Shown: positions 38,024-47,564 of the stretch, piece by piece
Layout of the letters: each line of letters opens with the position of its first letter
How positions within the stretch are numbered: the first letter of the stretch is position 1
Assembly (NCBI RefSeq): GCF_041770905.1
Contig: NZ_JBEUWX010000001.1
Coordinates: 372,001 to 436,000 of the forward strand
From: Propionivibrio hellwigii
Lineage (GTDB): Bacteria; Pseudomonadota; Gammaproteobacteria; Burkholderiales; Rhodocyclaceae
DNA length: 64,000 bases
Direction of reading: 5' to 3'
Position numbers and translations under genes: made by a program
Notes under the pieces: model-generated
Databases searched by the model: none
What the model saw: only the letters and a program-made list of their open reading frames with translations
Told to the model about the DNA's origin: nothing

Positions 38024-38829
38024 AGCGTGCTCCAGACGAACAGGCGGCGGTTGGCGTATTTAAAAGCCAGGTCGGAAATCAAGCCGATGATGCCGATGAC
38101 GATGATGCCGAAGATGATTTGCCCAGTATTGAGCAGCGTCTGGCTTTCGATAATCATATGGCCGATGCCGGAGGAGGCGCCGATCAGTTCGGCGACGATG
38201 ACGTATGTCCACGCCCAGCCGAGCACGAGGCGGAGCGCTTCGGCAATCTCCGGCGCCGCGCCAGGAATGAGGACGCGGCGGACAATGCCGTGTTTGCGCG
38301 CACCCAGCGTGTAGGCAGCCTCAACAAGATCACACCGCGCGCCGCCGACGATGACGGCGACCATCAGGGTAATCTGAAAGACAGCGCCGATGAAGATGAC
38401 GAGGATTTTCTGCAACTCGCCGATGCCGGTCCAGAGAATGAGCAGGGGAATGAATGCGGAGGCAGGCAGATAACGGCAGAAAGATACGAAAGGCTCGAAG
38501 AAGGCTTCGATGGGCTTGTAAGCGCCCATACTGATGCCGAGCGGTACGGCGATAAGCGTTGCCAGAAGAAATCCGGCCAGCACACGCCAGACGGTCATCC
38601 CGATATCCTTGGCAAAGCCGTATTCGGTAAAGAGCAGCCATCCTTCGCGCAGCATGGTTGTCGGGCTGGCGAGAAAGGTCGGGGAGACGAAACCAAGATA
38701 GGTAATGAGCCCCCAGAAAGCGACGAAAATGACAAAAAATGATGTGCCCAACACGATACGAGCAAAGGGTGATACCGGACGTAGCGGGCGCAGAATGCGG
38801 CTGAACGGCGAAGAGCGTAATTGTGTCAT
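38020..38829 (-). CDS. ABC transporter permease, SsuC/TauC type
   Basis: A 269-residue membrane protein with about six hydrophobic helices and the binding-protein-dependent permease loop EAAYTLGARKHGIVRRVLIPGAAP (two adjoining parts), which contacts the ATPase. It pairs with the overlapping ATPase gene and the upstream binding-protein gene. Family members transport sulfonates, taurine, nitrate or thiamine precursors. Nothing here chooses among them. Confidence 0.95.
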   Translation of the reverse strand: MTQLRSSPFSRILRPLRPVSPFARIVLGTSFFVIFVAFWGLITYLGFVSPTFLASPTTMLREGWLLFTEYGFAKDIGMTVWRVLAGFLLATLIAVPLGISMGAYKPIEAFFEPFVSFCRYLPASAFIPLLILWTGIGELQKILVIFIGAVFQITLMVAVIVGGARCDLVEAAYTLGARKHGIVRRVLIPGAAPEIAEALRLVLGWAWTYVIVAELIGASSGIGHMIIESQTLLNTGQIIFGIIVIGIIGLISDLAFKYANRRLFVWSTL

Positions 38830-38869
38830 GCGGGCGTCTAGGCGGCGTCTGTATGTCTAGGCAGGAAAA

Positions 38870-38897
38870 ACCGGCATGTAAAGCGTTGCATGCCGGT
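38870..38897 (-). terminator. Intrinsic-terminator-like hairpin between binding-protein and permease genes
   Basis: On the - strand, ACCGGCATG and CATGCCGGT form a perfect 9-bp stem with a 10-nt loop, followed by TTTTCC. It lies 28 bp after the binding-protein stop and 41 bp before the permease start. A partial terminator here would give more binding protein than membrane subunits, a common arrangement in ABC importer operons. Confidence 0.75.
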
Positions 38898-38925
38898 CTG
38901 TGGTCATGGACGGTATCGTCCGGGG

Positions 38926-39882
38926 TTATTGAATGAACGATGTATCGATCAACGCTTTGTAATCGGCCGGTTCTGTTTTCATGACGCCGCTTTCGATGTT
39001 TACCTTGGCAGCTTTTTTCATGAAGGGAATGATTTCGTTGGCAAAAAATTCGCGGTTGGCCGCTTTATCCTGCCACTTGAGGTAGCTGGCCGATTTGGCA
39101 AAATCTTCGCCGCTTTGTTTGACTTCTGCGCCCATCACGGCGTAGGCGTGTTTGGGGTTGGTTTTGATCAGCTCAAGCGCTTCAAAGTAGCTGTCGGTAA
39201 TCGCCTGGGCAACCTTTGGGTTGGCTTTCAGCCATTTCGGGTCACAGCCGAAGGTGTCGATAATGATCGGGTAATCGTTGGTGGTGACGAGAATTTTGCC
39301 CGCGTTCGGGTTTTGGCGAATGCTGCTCAGGTACGGTTCGTAGGTGATGGCGGCTTCGTTCTGACCGGCGACGAAGGCTTGTGCGGCGGCTTGCGGCGAG
39401 AGGTTGGCGAGTTTGACGTCCTTCAGGCTCAGGCCGTTGCTTTGCAGCATCCAGGCGAGCATGAAGTGAGGCGTGGTTCCCGCTGCATCGACGGCGATGG
39501 TTTTACCCTTGAGATCGGCAAAGCCCTTGATGTTGCCGCGCACCACCAGTCCATCGGCGCCCGCTGATTTGTCCATCAGGAAGATTTGCGTGATGGGCAC
39601 GCCGTTCTGCGTCCACATCAGATGTGTCTGCACGGCGGTCGTGGCGCATTGCAGGTCGCCCGAGGCGAGCGCCAGGTGGCGATCCTTTTGCGGGATCAGC
39701 TTGATGGTCACGTCCAGGCCATTTTTCTTGAAGATGCCTTCCTTGAGCGCCAGAGAAAGCGGCGCGTATCCTGTCCAGCCGTTCATGCCGATGGTCACTT
39801 TTGTCTGCGCCCAAGCGTTGGCGCATGTCAGGCCAGCAAGGCTGAAGCAGGTGAGCATGCCGATTTTCAGGAATTTTTTCAT
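38926..39882 (-). CDS. ABC transporter periplasmic substrate-binding protein, SsuA/TauA/NMT1-like
   Basis: A 318-residue protein with a cleavable signal peptide (MKKFLKIGMLTCFSLAG..., likely cut after AWA near residue 25). The type II binding fold begins VTIGMNGWTGYAPLSLALKEG. This fold occurs in importers for sulfonates, taurine, nitrate and thiamine precursors. The ligand pocket cannot be read reliably here. GGGAGAA sits just upstream of the ATG. It is the first gene of the importer operon; no sulfur- or nitrogen-metabolism gene is adjacent. Confidence 0.93.
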   Translation of the reverse strand: MKKFLKIGMLTCFSLAGLTCANAWAQTKVTIGMNGWTGYAPLSLALKEGIFKKNGLDVTIKLIPQKDRHLALASGDLQCATTAVQTHLMWTQNGVPITQIFLMDKSAGADGLVVRGNIKGFADLKGKTIAVDAAGTTPHFMLAWMLQSNGLSLKDVKLANLSPQAAAQAFVAGQNEAAITYEPYLSSIRQNPNAGKILVTTNDYPIIIDTFGCDPKWLKANPKVAQAITDSYFEALELIKTNPKHAYAVMGAEVKQSGEDFAKSASYLKWQDKAANREFFANEIIPFMKKAAKVNIESGVMKTEPADYKALIDTSFIQ

Positions 39883-40051
39883 TGCTGTTCTCCCGTGAAA
39901 AAGTAGGGGTAGGTGTTGTATGCAGGAGCCGTGGAAAAGGCGTCACTATAGCGCCATTTGCGGCTTGCCGGAATCCATTTTCGGATAGCCGCCTCTGGCT
40001 TCCGTTTTTTTGGATAAGTGCCCCATCGCTTGTCACCACATCGTCGAATGG

Positions 40052-41797
40052 CTATGGAATGCTGAGAATGCGGCCACCACCGCTATGATCATCTGCTGTT
40101 TCCGGGCTGGCGATGTCTGAAAGTGCCGCGGTCGGTTTGGCGCGTCGCCCGCGCTGATACAGCCTCAGCTTTTCGTGATCGCGGCGATCGCTCGGGCGAT
40201 GTCCTTCCCAGATCATCCGCCAGCCGGCCGCAGTAATGAAATCCGGATCGCGTGGCTGGCCCCGCAGCAGCAGCAGATCGCAGCGGCGGCCGTTCTTGCT
40301 TTCCAGCGCCTGCGTCTGGATGCCATCAAAATAGTCGAGGGAGGCGAGCAGGGCAGGCGGCAGGTTGGCGTTGGCGATGCAGTGGAATTGATGGGCAGAA
40401 CGCACGGTGGGCAATACGCGCGCCAGCGAGGCGGACACCGGACGGTAAGACTTGCCGTAGTCAATCCAGGGCATCCAAAGCACGGCAACCAGAATCCAGA
40501 ACAGCGTTAGCCCGGACATCCAGTGCATGATGCCACGCACAGGCGAACGCGGGCTGGTGACGATCAGCCAGAACCAGGCAACAGTCAGAATGAGCGCAAA
40601 GGTAAAAGCCATCCCGTCGAAATGGCCGACAAAACCCGGCTCCAGGCGCACGGCCTGACGGGCGAGCCGTTCCGGCCAGCCGAACACCAGCGCACTCCAG
40701 GCGATCCATGCCACTGCCGCAAACAGGGAAAACGTCACCATGCTGAACCAATCAAAGGCATTGGCCGCACCACGCCGCAGGGAAAATACGCCAGGTACGG
40801 CCAATAAAACGAGCGGTGGCAGCAGTAGCAGGGCGGATGCGCTGCGGGCTTGAGCCAGTACCGAGAGCATTAGAAGTGTTGTCAGAAACGCGAGCAGCGG
40901 CAACAGCAACATGCGTCCGGTCAGTGTGCGGCGCTTGGTCCAGAGGGTCCAGCCTGCCAGCGGTAGCGCTGGCCAGGCATACCAGGGAAGCATGTTGAGA
41001 TAGTCCATCAGATTGATGGAGATCGGCCGGCCAAAGGTAAATTGCGCCAGTTCGTTAGCGAGGAAGGCCGCCGCGGCATCGGGTGCGGTGCGGTACAGCG
41101 GCCATAGCCAGCCGGTGCAGAGGATTGCCGACGTGACCATGCCAAGCAGCAGTAATCCGGCGTCACGGCGGCGGTTTGCGGAAAAACAGAGCGTCAGCAC
41201 AATGGCAGGCAATAAGGTGAGTGTGGGTAGCAGGCCGTTGGCGAGAAACGCTGCGGTCAGGGAAAAAGCAAAAACCGGCGTTGCCAGTCCGGGGCGGCGT
41301 GGCAACAGTAACAGCGACCAATATGCGGCTGTATGCGCTGTCAGCGCAGCCAGCATCGGTTGCGCTTCGTGCGCATGGAAAAGGAAACCAAGGCTACCCG
41401 CCAGAATCAGCGGCGCTGCCGCGGCGAAGGGTTTGCCGTATAACTCGCGCGCAGCCTGCAAGATCAGTGACAGCGCCAACAACGTGCACAGGCCGGAGGT
41501 CAGGCGTACGGCATCATGTAGCGGCAGGAGCCAGGAGAACGCTTTGACAAAGCCGGTGCCGAGCCAGTAGTACAGTGGAGCATCCGGATAAGATTGACCG
41601 GCTAAGTGTGGGAGCAGCCAGTGCCCATGGCTTGCCATGTCGTATACGATGCCGATCGTGATGGCATCGTCGTGTTTCCAGGGATCGTGGCCGATCAACC
41701 CAATAAAAATGTAGAGCAGCAGCAGGACGGCCAATGCCAGCCCGCTGGGCGGTAGCGTAATTCCTTTGAAACGTGAGTTGTCCGCAAAGATATGCAT
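40052..41797 (-). CDS. ArnT/PMT-family membrane glycosyltransferase
   Basis: A 581-residue integral membrane protein with about 11-12 hydrophobic helices and a soluble C-terminal part. The first periplasmic loop has GHDPWKHDDAIT, matching the acidic catalytic loop of ArnT/PMT (GT-C) transferases, followed by SYPDAPLYYWLG. These enzymes move a sugar from undecaprenyl phosphate to lipid A or another envelope acceptor. The sugar and acceptor are unknown, as no arn-operon gene is nearby. The gene is separated from rpmE by a terminator. Confidence 0.85.
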   Translation of the reverse strand: MHIFADNSRFKGITLPPSGLALAVLLLLYIFIGLIGHDPWKHDDAITIGIVYDMASHGHWLLPHLAGQSYPDAPLYYWLGTGFVKAFSWLLPLHDAVRLTSGLCTLLALSLILQAARELYGKPFAAAAPLILAGSLGFLFHAHEAQPMLAALTAHTAAYWSLLLLPRRPGLATPVFAFSLTAAFLANGLLPTLTLLPAIVLTLCFSANRRRDAGLLLLGMVTSAILCTGWLWPLYRTAPDAAAAFLANELAQFTFGRPISINLMDYLNMLPWYAWPALPLAGWTLWTKRRTLTGRMLLLPLLAFLTTLLMLSVLAQARSASALLLLPPLVLLAVPGVFSLRRGAANAFDWFSMVTFSLFAAVAWIAWSALVFGWPERLARQAVRLEPGFVGHFDGMAFTFALILTVAWFWLIVTSPRSPVRGIMHWMSGLTLFWILVAVLWMPWIDYGKSYRPVSASLARVLPTVRSAHQFHCIANANLPPALLASLDYFDGIQTQALESKNGRRCDLLLLRGQPRDPDFITAAGWRMIWEGHRPSDRRDHEKLRLYQRGRRAKPTAALSDIASPETADDHSGGGRILSIP

Positions 41798-41834
41798 GCG
41801 TATCGGCGCGAGTGATTCGTCACCAGGCCATCAA

Positions 41835-41864
41835 CAAAAAAGGCAGCACGGCGGCTGCCTTTTT
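41835..41864 (-). terminator. Intrinsic terminator after rpmE
   Basis: AAAAAGGCAGC and GCTGCCTTTTTT form a strong stem-loop with an A/T flank on each side, 66 bp after the rpmE stop. On the - strand it ends in TTTTTTGTTG. It could also act on the + strand, but no + gene reads into it. Confidence 0.85.
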
Positions 41865-41929
41865 CGCGAGCTCGAACGAACTCGTATCTGCTGCATCTAG
41901 CAGATGACCGTGGGTGCCAGTCGTGGATA

Positions 41930-42145
41930 TCAGGATGCTCTGGCGCGGGTACCGTATTTTTTGTTGAATTTCTCGACGCGGCCTGCCGTATCGATGATCT
42001 TCTGTTTGCCTGTATAGAATGGATGGCAGGCAGAGCAGACTTCGACGTGCAAGGGTTTGCCCAATGTCGATTGGGTCTTGAACGTGTTGCCGCAGGAACA
42101 CGTGACTTCGATTTCTTTGTATTCAGGATGGATATCGGATTTCAT
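41930..42145 (-). CDS. rpmE: 50S ribosomal protein L31 (zinc-binding form)
   Basis: A 71-residue L31. The four zinc-binding cysteines are intact at 16, 18, 37 and 40 (TCSCGN and EVCSACHPF), so this is the C+ form. HPFYTGKQK and GRVEKFNKKY are typical. The frame is open upstream; ATG 42145 gives the normal start. It lies 157 bp downstream of rho, as in many proteobacteria, and is followed by a strong terminator. Confidence 0.97.
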   Translation of the reverse strand: MKSDIHPEYKEIEVTCSCGNTFKTQSTLGKPLHVEVCSACHPFYTGKQKIIDTAGRVEKFNKKYGTRARAS

Positions 42146-42302
42146 CTTGGAAATTCCTCGGGTCAAATCATACCGGCTCGAAAAAATGGGGTTCTCGGTG
42201 GCCGGCTTCAGAAAGGCCACTATTATCCGGATTTCTGCCTGACTTGGCAATGGCTGGCGGAGGGATGCGGCGCGTAAGGTGAATGGTGTGAATGAGATAC
42301 TG

Positions 42303-43559
42303 CTAGCGTCGCATCGACTCGAAGAACTCGGCGTTGTTCTTCGTTGCCTTAATTTTGTCGAGCAAAAATTCCATCGCTTCAAGATCGTCCATGTTGTACA
42401 GCAACTTGCGCAGAATCCACATTTTTTGCAGTACATCGGGCATCAGCAGCAACTCCTCGCGGCGCGTGCCGGAGCGGTTGACGTTGATTGCCGGGTAAAC
42501 GCGTTTTTCGGCCATACGGCGGTCAAGGTGAATCTCCATATTGCCGGTGCCTTTGAATTCTTCATAGATGACATCGTCCATGCGGCTGCCGGTTTCGATC
42601 AGGGCGGTGGCGATGATGGTCAGCGACCCGCCTTCCTCGATATTGCGCGCTGCGCCGAAGAAGCGCTTGGGTTTTTGTAACGCATTGGCGTCGACCCCGC
42701 CGGTCAGTACTTTGCCAGAGGCTGGTTGGACTGTGTTATAGGCGCGTGCGAGACGGGTGATCGAGTCGAGCAGGATGACGACATCTTTTTTATGCTCGAC
42801 CAGGCGCTTGGCCTTGTCGATGACCATTTCGGCGACCTGTACATGACGTGTTGCCGGTTCGTCAAAGGTTGATGCAATGACTTCGCCCTTGACCGAACGC
42901 ATCATCTCGGTGACTTCTTCCGGGCGTTCGTCGATCAGCAGAACGATCAGATGGATGTTGGGGTGATTGGCGGTGATGGCATGTGCGATGTGCTGCATCA
43001 TCACCGTTTTACCGCTCTTTGGGCTGGCGACGAGCAGACCGCGCTGCCCTTTGCCGATCGGGGCGATGATGTCGACGATGCGGCTGGTGATGTTCTCTTC
43101 GCCGCGCATGTCGCGTTCGAGCCGGATGTGTTCATCGGGGTGGAGCGGCGTCAGGTTCTCGAACATGATCTTGTTTTTTGACGCCTCAGGCGGATCGCCG
43201 TTGATACGATCGACCTTGACCAGTGCGAAATAGCGTTCCCCATCTTTCGGCGTGCGGATTTCGCCTTCAATCGTATCGCCGTTGCGCAGATTGAAGCGGC
43301 GGATCTGGCTCGGACTGACGTAGATATCATCGGTGTTGGCGAGATACGACGTATCGGGCGAACGCAGGAAGCCGAAGCCGTCGGGCAGGGTTTCCAGCGT
43401 GCCGTCGCCAAAAATGGTTTCGTTCTTTTTGGCTTGGTTTTTGAGTAGTGCGAAGATCAGTTCATGTTTGCGCAGCCGGTTGGCGCCTTCGATGCCGTTA
43501 GCGACGGCCATATCGAGCAATTGGCTGACGTGCAGCGCTTTGAGTTCAGATAGATGCAT
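42303..43559 (-). CDS. rho: Transcription termination factor Rho
   Basis: A 418-residue hexameric RNA helicase. The N-terminal Rho_N and cold-shock-like RNA-binding domain includes GDGTLETLPDGFGFLRS. The ATPase core has Walker A SPKSGKTVMM, Walker B VVILLDSITRLARAYN and the arginine-finger region. Normal length, no insertion. The order trxA, rho, rpmE on one strand is conserved in many beta- and gammaproteobacteria. The 261 bp upstream (43560-43820) contains no gene. Confidence 0.99.
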   Translation of the reverse strand: MHLSELKALHVSQLLDMAVANGIEGANRLRKHELIFALLKNQAKKNETIFGDGTLETLPDGFGFLRSPDTSYLANTDDIYVSPSQIRRFNLRNGDTIEGEIRTPKDGERYFALVKVDRINGDPPEASKNKIMFENLTPLHPDEHIRLERDMRGEENITSRIVDIIAPIGKGQRGLLVASPKSGKTVMMQHIAHAITANHPNIHLIVLLIDERPEEVTEMMRSVKGEVIASTFDEPATRHVQVAEMVIDKAKRLVEHKKDVVILLDSITRLARAYNTVQPASGKVLTGGVDANALQKPKRFFGAARNIEEGGSLTIIATALIETGSRMDDVIYEEFKGTGNMEIHLDRRMAEKRVYPAINVNRSGTRREELLLMPDVLQKMWILRKLLYNMDDLEAMEFLLDKIKATKNNAEFFESMRR

Positions 43560-43820
43560 GAGCGTGCGAAAAAGGTCGGAAAAGAATATGCACGAATATC
43601 CGGCAGGTTACCGGAAGATGCAAAAAACAGAAGATTTGTGGGAAACAGGAAACTGCGAAAATATTTTCTGGCATTTACTGGCGCTGGCCGGCAAAATCAA
43701 AAGCCTCAAATTCTTGCCAGATACGCGGAAAACCAATAAATCCGCCGAAAGCCGCAGGCAGGCTTTGTTCTGTACTCAGGTCGCGTGGCTGCGTGCTTTC
43801 AGGCGCGAAGATTAGCGATT

Positions 43821-44147
43821 TTACAGGTGGCTGTCAATGAACGCAGCCAATTGCGACTTGGAGAGCGCGCCAACTTTGGTGGCTTCGAGGTTGCCGTTTT
43901 TGAAGATCATCAGCGTTGGGATGCCGCGCACGCCAAAATTGGCGGGGATGCCCGGATTCTCATCGATGTTGAGCTTGGCCACTTTTAAACGACCGGCGTA
44001 TTCCTCGGCGATCTGGTCGAGAATGGGCGCCAGCATCTTGCACGGGCCGCACCATTCAGCCCAGAAATCGATCAGTACCGGGCCTTGCGCTTGCAGAACA
44101 TCGGTGGGAAAAGTGGCATCGGTAACGTAGGAAATATGTTCGCTCAT
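43821..44147 (-). CDS. trxA: Thioredoxin TrxA
   Basis: A 108-residue thioredoxin. The redox centre WCGPC is at residues 32-36 within LIDFWAEWCGPCKMLAP, and the cis-Pro loop is GIPTLMIFK. It reduces protein disulfides in the cytosol using thioredoxin reductase. The frame extends upstream to 44252, but ATG 44147 matches the family start. It is upstream of rho and divergent from the AddB-like gene across a 361-bp gap. Confidence 0.98.
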   Translation of the reverse strand: MSEHISYVTDATFPTDVLQAQGPVLIDFWAEWCGPCKMLAPILDQIAEEYAGRLKVAKLNIDENPGIPANFGVRGIPTLMIFKNGNLEATKVGALSKSQLAAFIDSHL

Positions 44148-44508
44148 GGAGTTACTTTCAGGGAAAATTAAAATATTGAAAATCCGGAATGTGGAATTCG
44201 GTATATACGCTGCCGAAGGAGAATGATCTGAAAATCGGAGAATGGACAACACACGGGAAGTATTCTGGTAGCGATTCTGGCAGCGGGCGTAATGCTAGCA
44301 AAAAAGCGGCAGCACGGGGAAAATCAAGCGGGTTTGTCGCAACATGTAGGCGTTCTATCCAACCTGCCGGCGTGCCGCCAGTTTTTTCTTTGAGCGGGTC
44401 GTGTGCTGCCGGTGTGCTATGGCTTTCGTCTCTGGTGCCGTTTCAGGTGCGGAACATTGTACGGATCGCTGGCGAGACGGCGAACGCGGAAAAACAGAAA
44501 GGCTCAGA
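44148..44508. other. Divergent intergenic region between trxA and the AddB-like gene
   Basis: This 361-bp gap must hold the trxA promoter and probably one for the nuclease gene. The trxA-proximal ~80 bp is AT-rich. Short frames run through it on the + strand, including an in-frame extension of the nuclease from 44401, but they look non-coding. No hairpin or operator was recognised. Confidence 0.5.
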
Positions 44509-47355
44509 ATGAATATTGCGGGACTGCCGCCTGATGAGGCGTTTTTTGACGCGCTGGCGGCACGTCTGGTCGCTCACCATCCTTGTGCTGCGACGCATCA
44601 CGATTTTTCATCGTTGCGTGTGCTCGCCCCGTCTCTGCCCATTGCCGCCGAACTGCGGGTGGCGCTGGTCCGGCGCTTACCCGGCGCGGCCTTGTTGCCT
44701 GTTTTCGCGACACTGCGCCAATGGGCGCAAACCGTCCCCTTGCCGGTGGCGCCGTTGTCGTCGAGTCGACGGCTGGCGTTGTTGTACGAAGCGCTGCGCA
44801 CGCGCGGCTGGGCGTGCTTCAAGGGGGCCGAATCCGTACTGTGGGGCATCGTCAGTGAAATGGCGGCGCTATTCGACGAATTGAGCGAGGCTTCGGTGTC
44901 CTTGCCCGATAACGCCGAAGCGCTCGCCGTGCAACTGGAAAACGCCTATGCCCTGCGCGCTTCGCAGCCGCTTGCGTTTGAAGCGCGCATCATCCACGAA
45001 CTGTGGCGTGCGCTGGCAATTTCGGGGGAGCCTGACGCAGCCGCAGCGTATCGCCTACAGCTGAGCGGACTGGCGCAGCAGGCGCAGGCTTTACCGCCGC
45101 AGTCTGCGCCCGTATTCGTCGTACTCGACGCCGTGCCGAAGGAAGCGCTGTCCGCTGCCGAATACGATTTTTACCAGCGTTATGCCGCGTATCAGTCGGT
45201 GCATATGGTCTATCCATTGCCGCGCGAGTCGGCGTCCCCGGAGAAAACGCCGCTGCTGGATACATTGGCGGCAGCTTGGCTGCCTGCCGCTTCCGTCATC
45301 AATGCAGCCTCAATGACGACCAGCGCTGCCGCACCGCCGCCGATGGCGAAACGGGCAGGCGCCGTGGCACAGCGTCATCCGCACAGTCCGCTGGTCGGCC
45401 GTCTGGCGCTGGTGCCAACGGCCGGACGTGAGCCGGAAGCGCAGGCTGTCGTCGCCCAGGTTGGCGCCTGGTTACAGGCTGGCGTGCGGCGTATAGCGCT
45501 GATTGCGCAGGATCGCTTGACGGCGCGGCGCGTGCGCGCCTTGCTCGAACGCGAGCACGTATGGGTCAGCGATGAAACCGGCTGGTTGCTGTCGACCTCA
45601 CGCGCTGCGGCTGCGGTGGATGCGTTGCTCGAAACTGTCGCTGGAAATACCCGATACCGCGATCTGCTCGATATGTGCAAAACGCCGTTCTTCTGCGCCG
45701 ACTGGTCGGAAGAGCTGCGCCAAACAGCCGTGTTCGGGCTTGAAATGGTCATTCGCAGTGCTTCTGTCGACGGCGGACTGGCAAATATCCGGCGGGCACT
45801 GGCGCACAGCGACACCGCAGGCAAAGAACAGGCGTTTGCCGCGCTTGAACGCCTGGCGGTGGCGCAGGCACTGTTCGGTGCACAGCACGCCCCGCTTGTG
45901 CATTGGCTTTCCTGTCTGCATGAAGCGCTGGTGGTTCTGGGGATGCAGGACGTATTGGCGGATGACATCGCCGGCAGGGCGCTACTCGCTATGCTGACAG
46001 CCCGTCAGGAGGAACTGGCGGGCGATGCCGGCCGCTTTTCGTTCAGCGCGTGGCGCGACTGGCTACGACATGAATTTGAATCGACAAGCTTCCGCGATGA
46101 TCGTGTTGTTAGCCCGATTGTGCTGACGCCGCTGAATGCCGCTTCCTTGCGCCGTTTCGAGGCAGCGATCCTGATCGGCGGCGACGCGCGCCAGTTGGCG
46201 CCGGCAGGACATGGCGCTTTTTTCAATCAGGCGGTGCGCCGCGAGCTGGGGCTGCGTACGCGTGCCGATAGCGAACGTGAATTGCGCCGCGACCTCGAAT
46301 TGCTGCTGGCCATGGTCCCGCGCGTCGTCGTCACCTGGCAGTCGATACAGGATGGCGAAAGCAATTTGCTCGCGCCAGAATTCCTGCTGCTCTCGACGCT
46401 GCACACGCTGGCTTGGGGGGATGACCTCCAGCGCTCGCCGCTGCCGCCGCCTCCTGTTGCCGAGGCGAAAAACGCAACGGCCCCCACGTCCGCTGCGTCA
46501 TGTACAGTGCTGGCAGCAGCGGAACGCACGGCGATTTCCGTGCCGGCAAAGCGGCTGCCTGCACGTCTTTCCGTCAGCGCCTACGCCCGCCTCGTTGCCT
46601 GCCCATACCGTTTCTTCGCCAGCCATGTCCTGCAGCTGGGGGAAATGGACGAGGTGCGCGAGGCGATGGAAAAACGCGACTACGGCACCCTTGTGCATCG
46701 CAGCCTGCAGGAATTTCATTCGCGTTGTCCCTGTGTCTCGGAATGGCCTGCCAATGAAGCGCTGGCCTGCCTGCTCGAATGCGTGGACACGGTTTTTGCG
46801 CCCGCGGTGGCGGACGATTTTCTGGCGATTGCCTGGCGCCAGCGTTGGGAAAAACGTTTGCCGTCGTACCTCGACTGGCAGCGCCGCTGGGAAGCTGAAG
46901 GCTGGCGCTGGGCGCAGGCTGAAACACCGGTCAGCCGTGTGTTTCCGCTATCTAGCGACGCAGGGGGTAGCCGTGTCGAGCTGTATGGCCGCATTGACCG
47001 CATTGACCAGCGTGGCGATGAAGCGGCGAGTGAAGTTGCGCTACTCGATTACAAAACGCAGCGGGCGGCATCGATCAAAAAGATGCAGCAACAGGATGGT
47101 GATGTGCAGCTTTCCAGCTACGCCCTGCTGCATGAGGCTGCCGAGGCGGCTTACCTCGCGCTCGACGACGAAGTGGTTAGCGCCGTTCCTGCCGGCGGTG
47201 ATGATTTGACAGCGCTGGCTCAAGCGCAAGGTCAGCGGCTGGTCTCAGTGTTTGAAGCCATGCATGCCGGCGCGCCGTTACCGGCGAACGGTACAGACAG
47301 CGTCTGCCAGTGGTGCGAGATGCGAGGGCTGTGCCGGAAAGCGTTGTCCGGATAA
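44509..47355 (+). CDS. AddB-like PD-(D/E)XK nuclease with iron-sulfur cysteines
   Basis: A 948-residue protein resembling the AddB subunit of AddAB-type recombination nucleases. The N-terminal helicase-like part lacks a Walker A motif. The C-terminal part has the first cluster cysteine (LVACPYRFFAS, Cys698), the nuclease motif LLDYKTQ (Asp847, Lys849), a downstream QLSSYALL, and the terminal cysteines Cys933, Cys936 and Cys942 (CQWCEMRGLC). These four cysteines match the 4Fe-4S staple of AddB. ATG 44509 is preferred over the extended frame. No AddA/UvrD-type helicase follows, which is unexpected: the next gene is convergent. Confidence 0.88.
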   Translation: MNIAGLPPDEAFFDALAARLVAHHPCAATHHDFSSLRVLAPSLPIAAELRVALVRRLPGAALLPVFATLRQWAQTVPLPVAPLSSSRRLALLYEALRTRGWACFKGAESVLWGIVSEMAALFDELSEASVSLPDNAEALAVQLENAYALRASQPLAFEARIIHELWRALAISGEPDAAAAYRLQLSGLAQQAQALPPQSAPVFVVLDAVPKEALSAAEYDFYQRYAAYQSVHMVYPLPRESASPEKTPLLDTLAAAWLPAASVINAASMTTSAAAPPPMAKRAGAVAQRHPHSPLVGRLALVPTAGREPEAQAVVAQVGAWLQAGVRRIALIAQDRLTARRVRALLEREHVWVSDETGWLLSTSRAAAAVDALLETVAGNTRYRDLLDMCKTPFFCADWSEELRQTAVFGLEMVIRSASVDGGLANIRRALAHSDTAGKEQAFAALERLAVAQALFGAQHAPLVHWLSCLHEALVVLGMQDVLADDIAGRALLAMLTARQEELAGDAGRFSFSAWRDWLRHEFESTSFRDDRVVSPIVLTPLNAASLRRFEAAILIGGDARQLAPAGHGAFFNQAVRRELGLRTRADSERELRRDLELLLAMVPRVVVTWQSIQDGESNLLAPEFLLLSTLHTLAWGDDLQRSPLPPPPVAEAKNATAPTSAASCTVLAAAERTAISVPAKRLPARLSVSAYARLVACPYRFFASHVLQLGEMDEVREAMEKRDYGTLVHRSLQEFHSRCPCVSEWPANEALACLLECVDTVFAPAVADDFLAIAWRQRWEKRLPSYLDWQRRWEAEGWRWAQAETPVSRVFPLSSDAGGSRVELYGRIDRIDQRGDEAASEVALLDYKTQRAASIKKMQQQDGDVQLSSYALLHEAAEAAYLALDDEVVSAVPAGGDDLTALAQAQGQRLVSVFEAMHAGAPLPANGTDSVCQWCEMRGLCRKALSG

Positions 47356-47473
47356 GCGGACTGTGCGGGAGCGGAATGCCAGGCGTGCCTGGAGGCGGGT
47401 TAAAGCAAGGGACGAGGGGCTTTGTGTCAAGTTTTTGTCACCCTCATGAAAGGTAAAACAAAAAACGTAAAAC

Positions 47474-47504
47474 AAAACGCCGCCCGCTAGCGGTACGGCG
47501 TTTT
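47474..47504 (-). terminator. Terminator between the convergent AddB-like and PpiC-like genes
   Basis: AAAACGCCG and CGGCGTTTT form a perfect 9-bp stem with a 13-nt loop. On the - strand the stem is followed by GTTTTACG, so it suits the ppiC-like gene, whose stop is 60 bp away. On the + strand the T tract is shorter, but it may also end the nuclease transcript. Confidence 0.75.
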
Positions 47505-47564
47505 GGCGTTGTGCATACTGCTACCGTGCGGTAGCGGGGCGCTGCTGGTGACCCGCGTGCGTGC

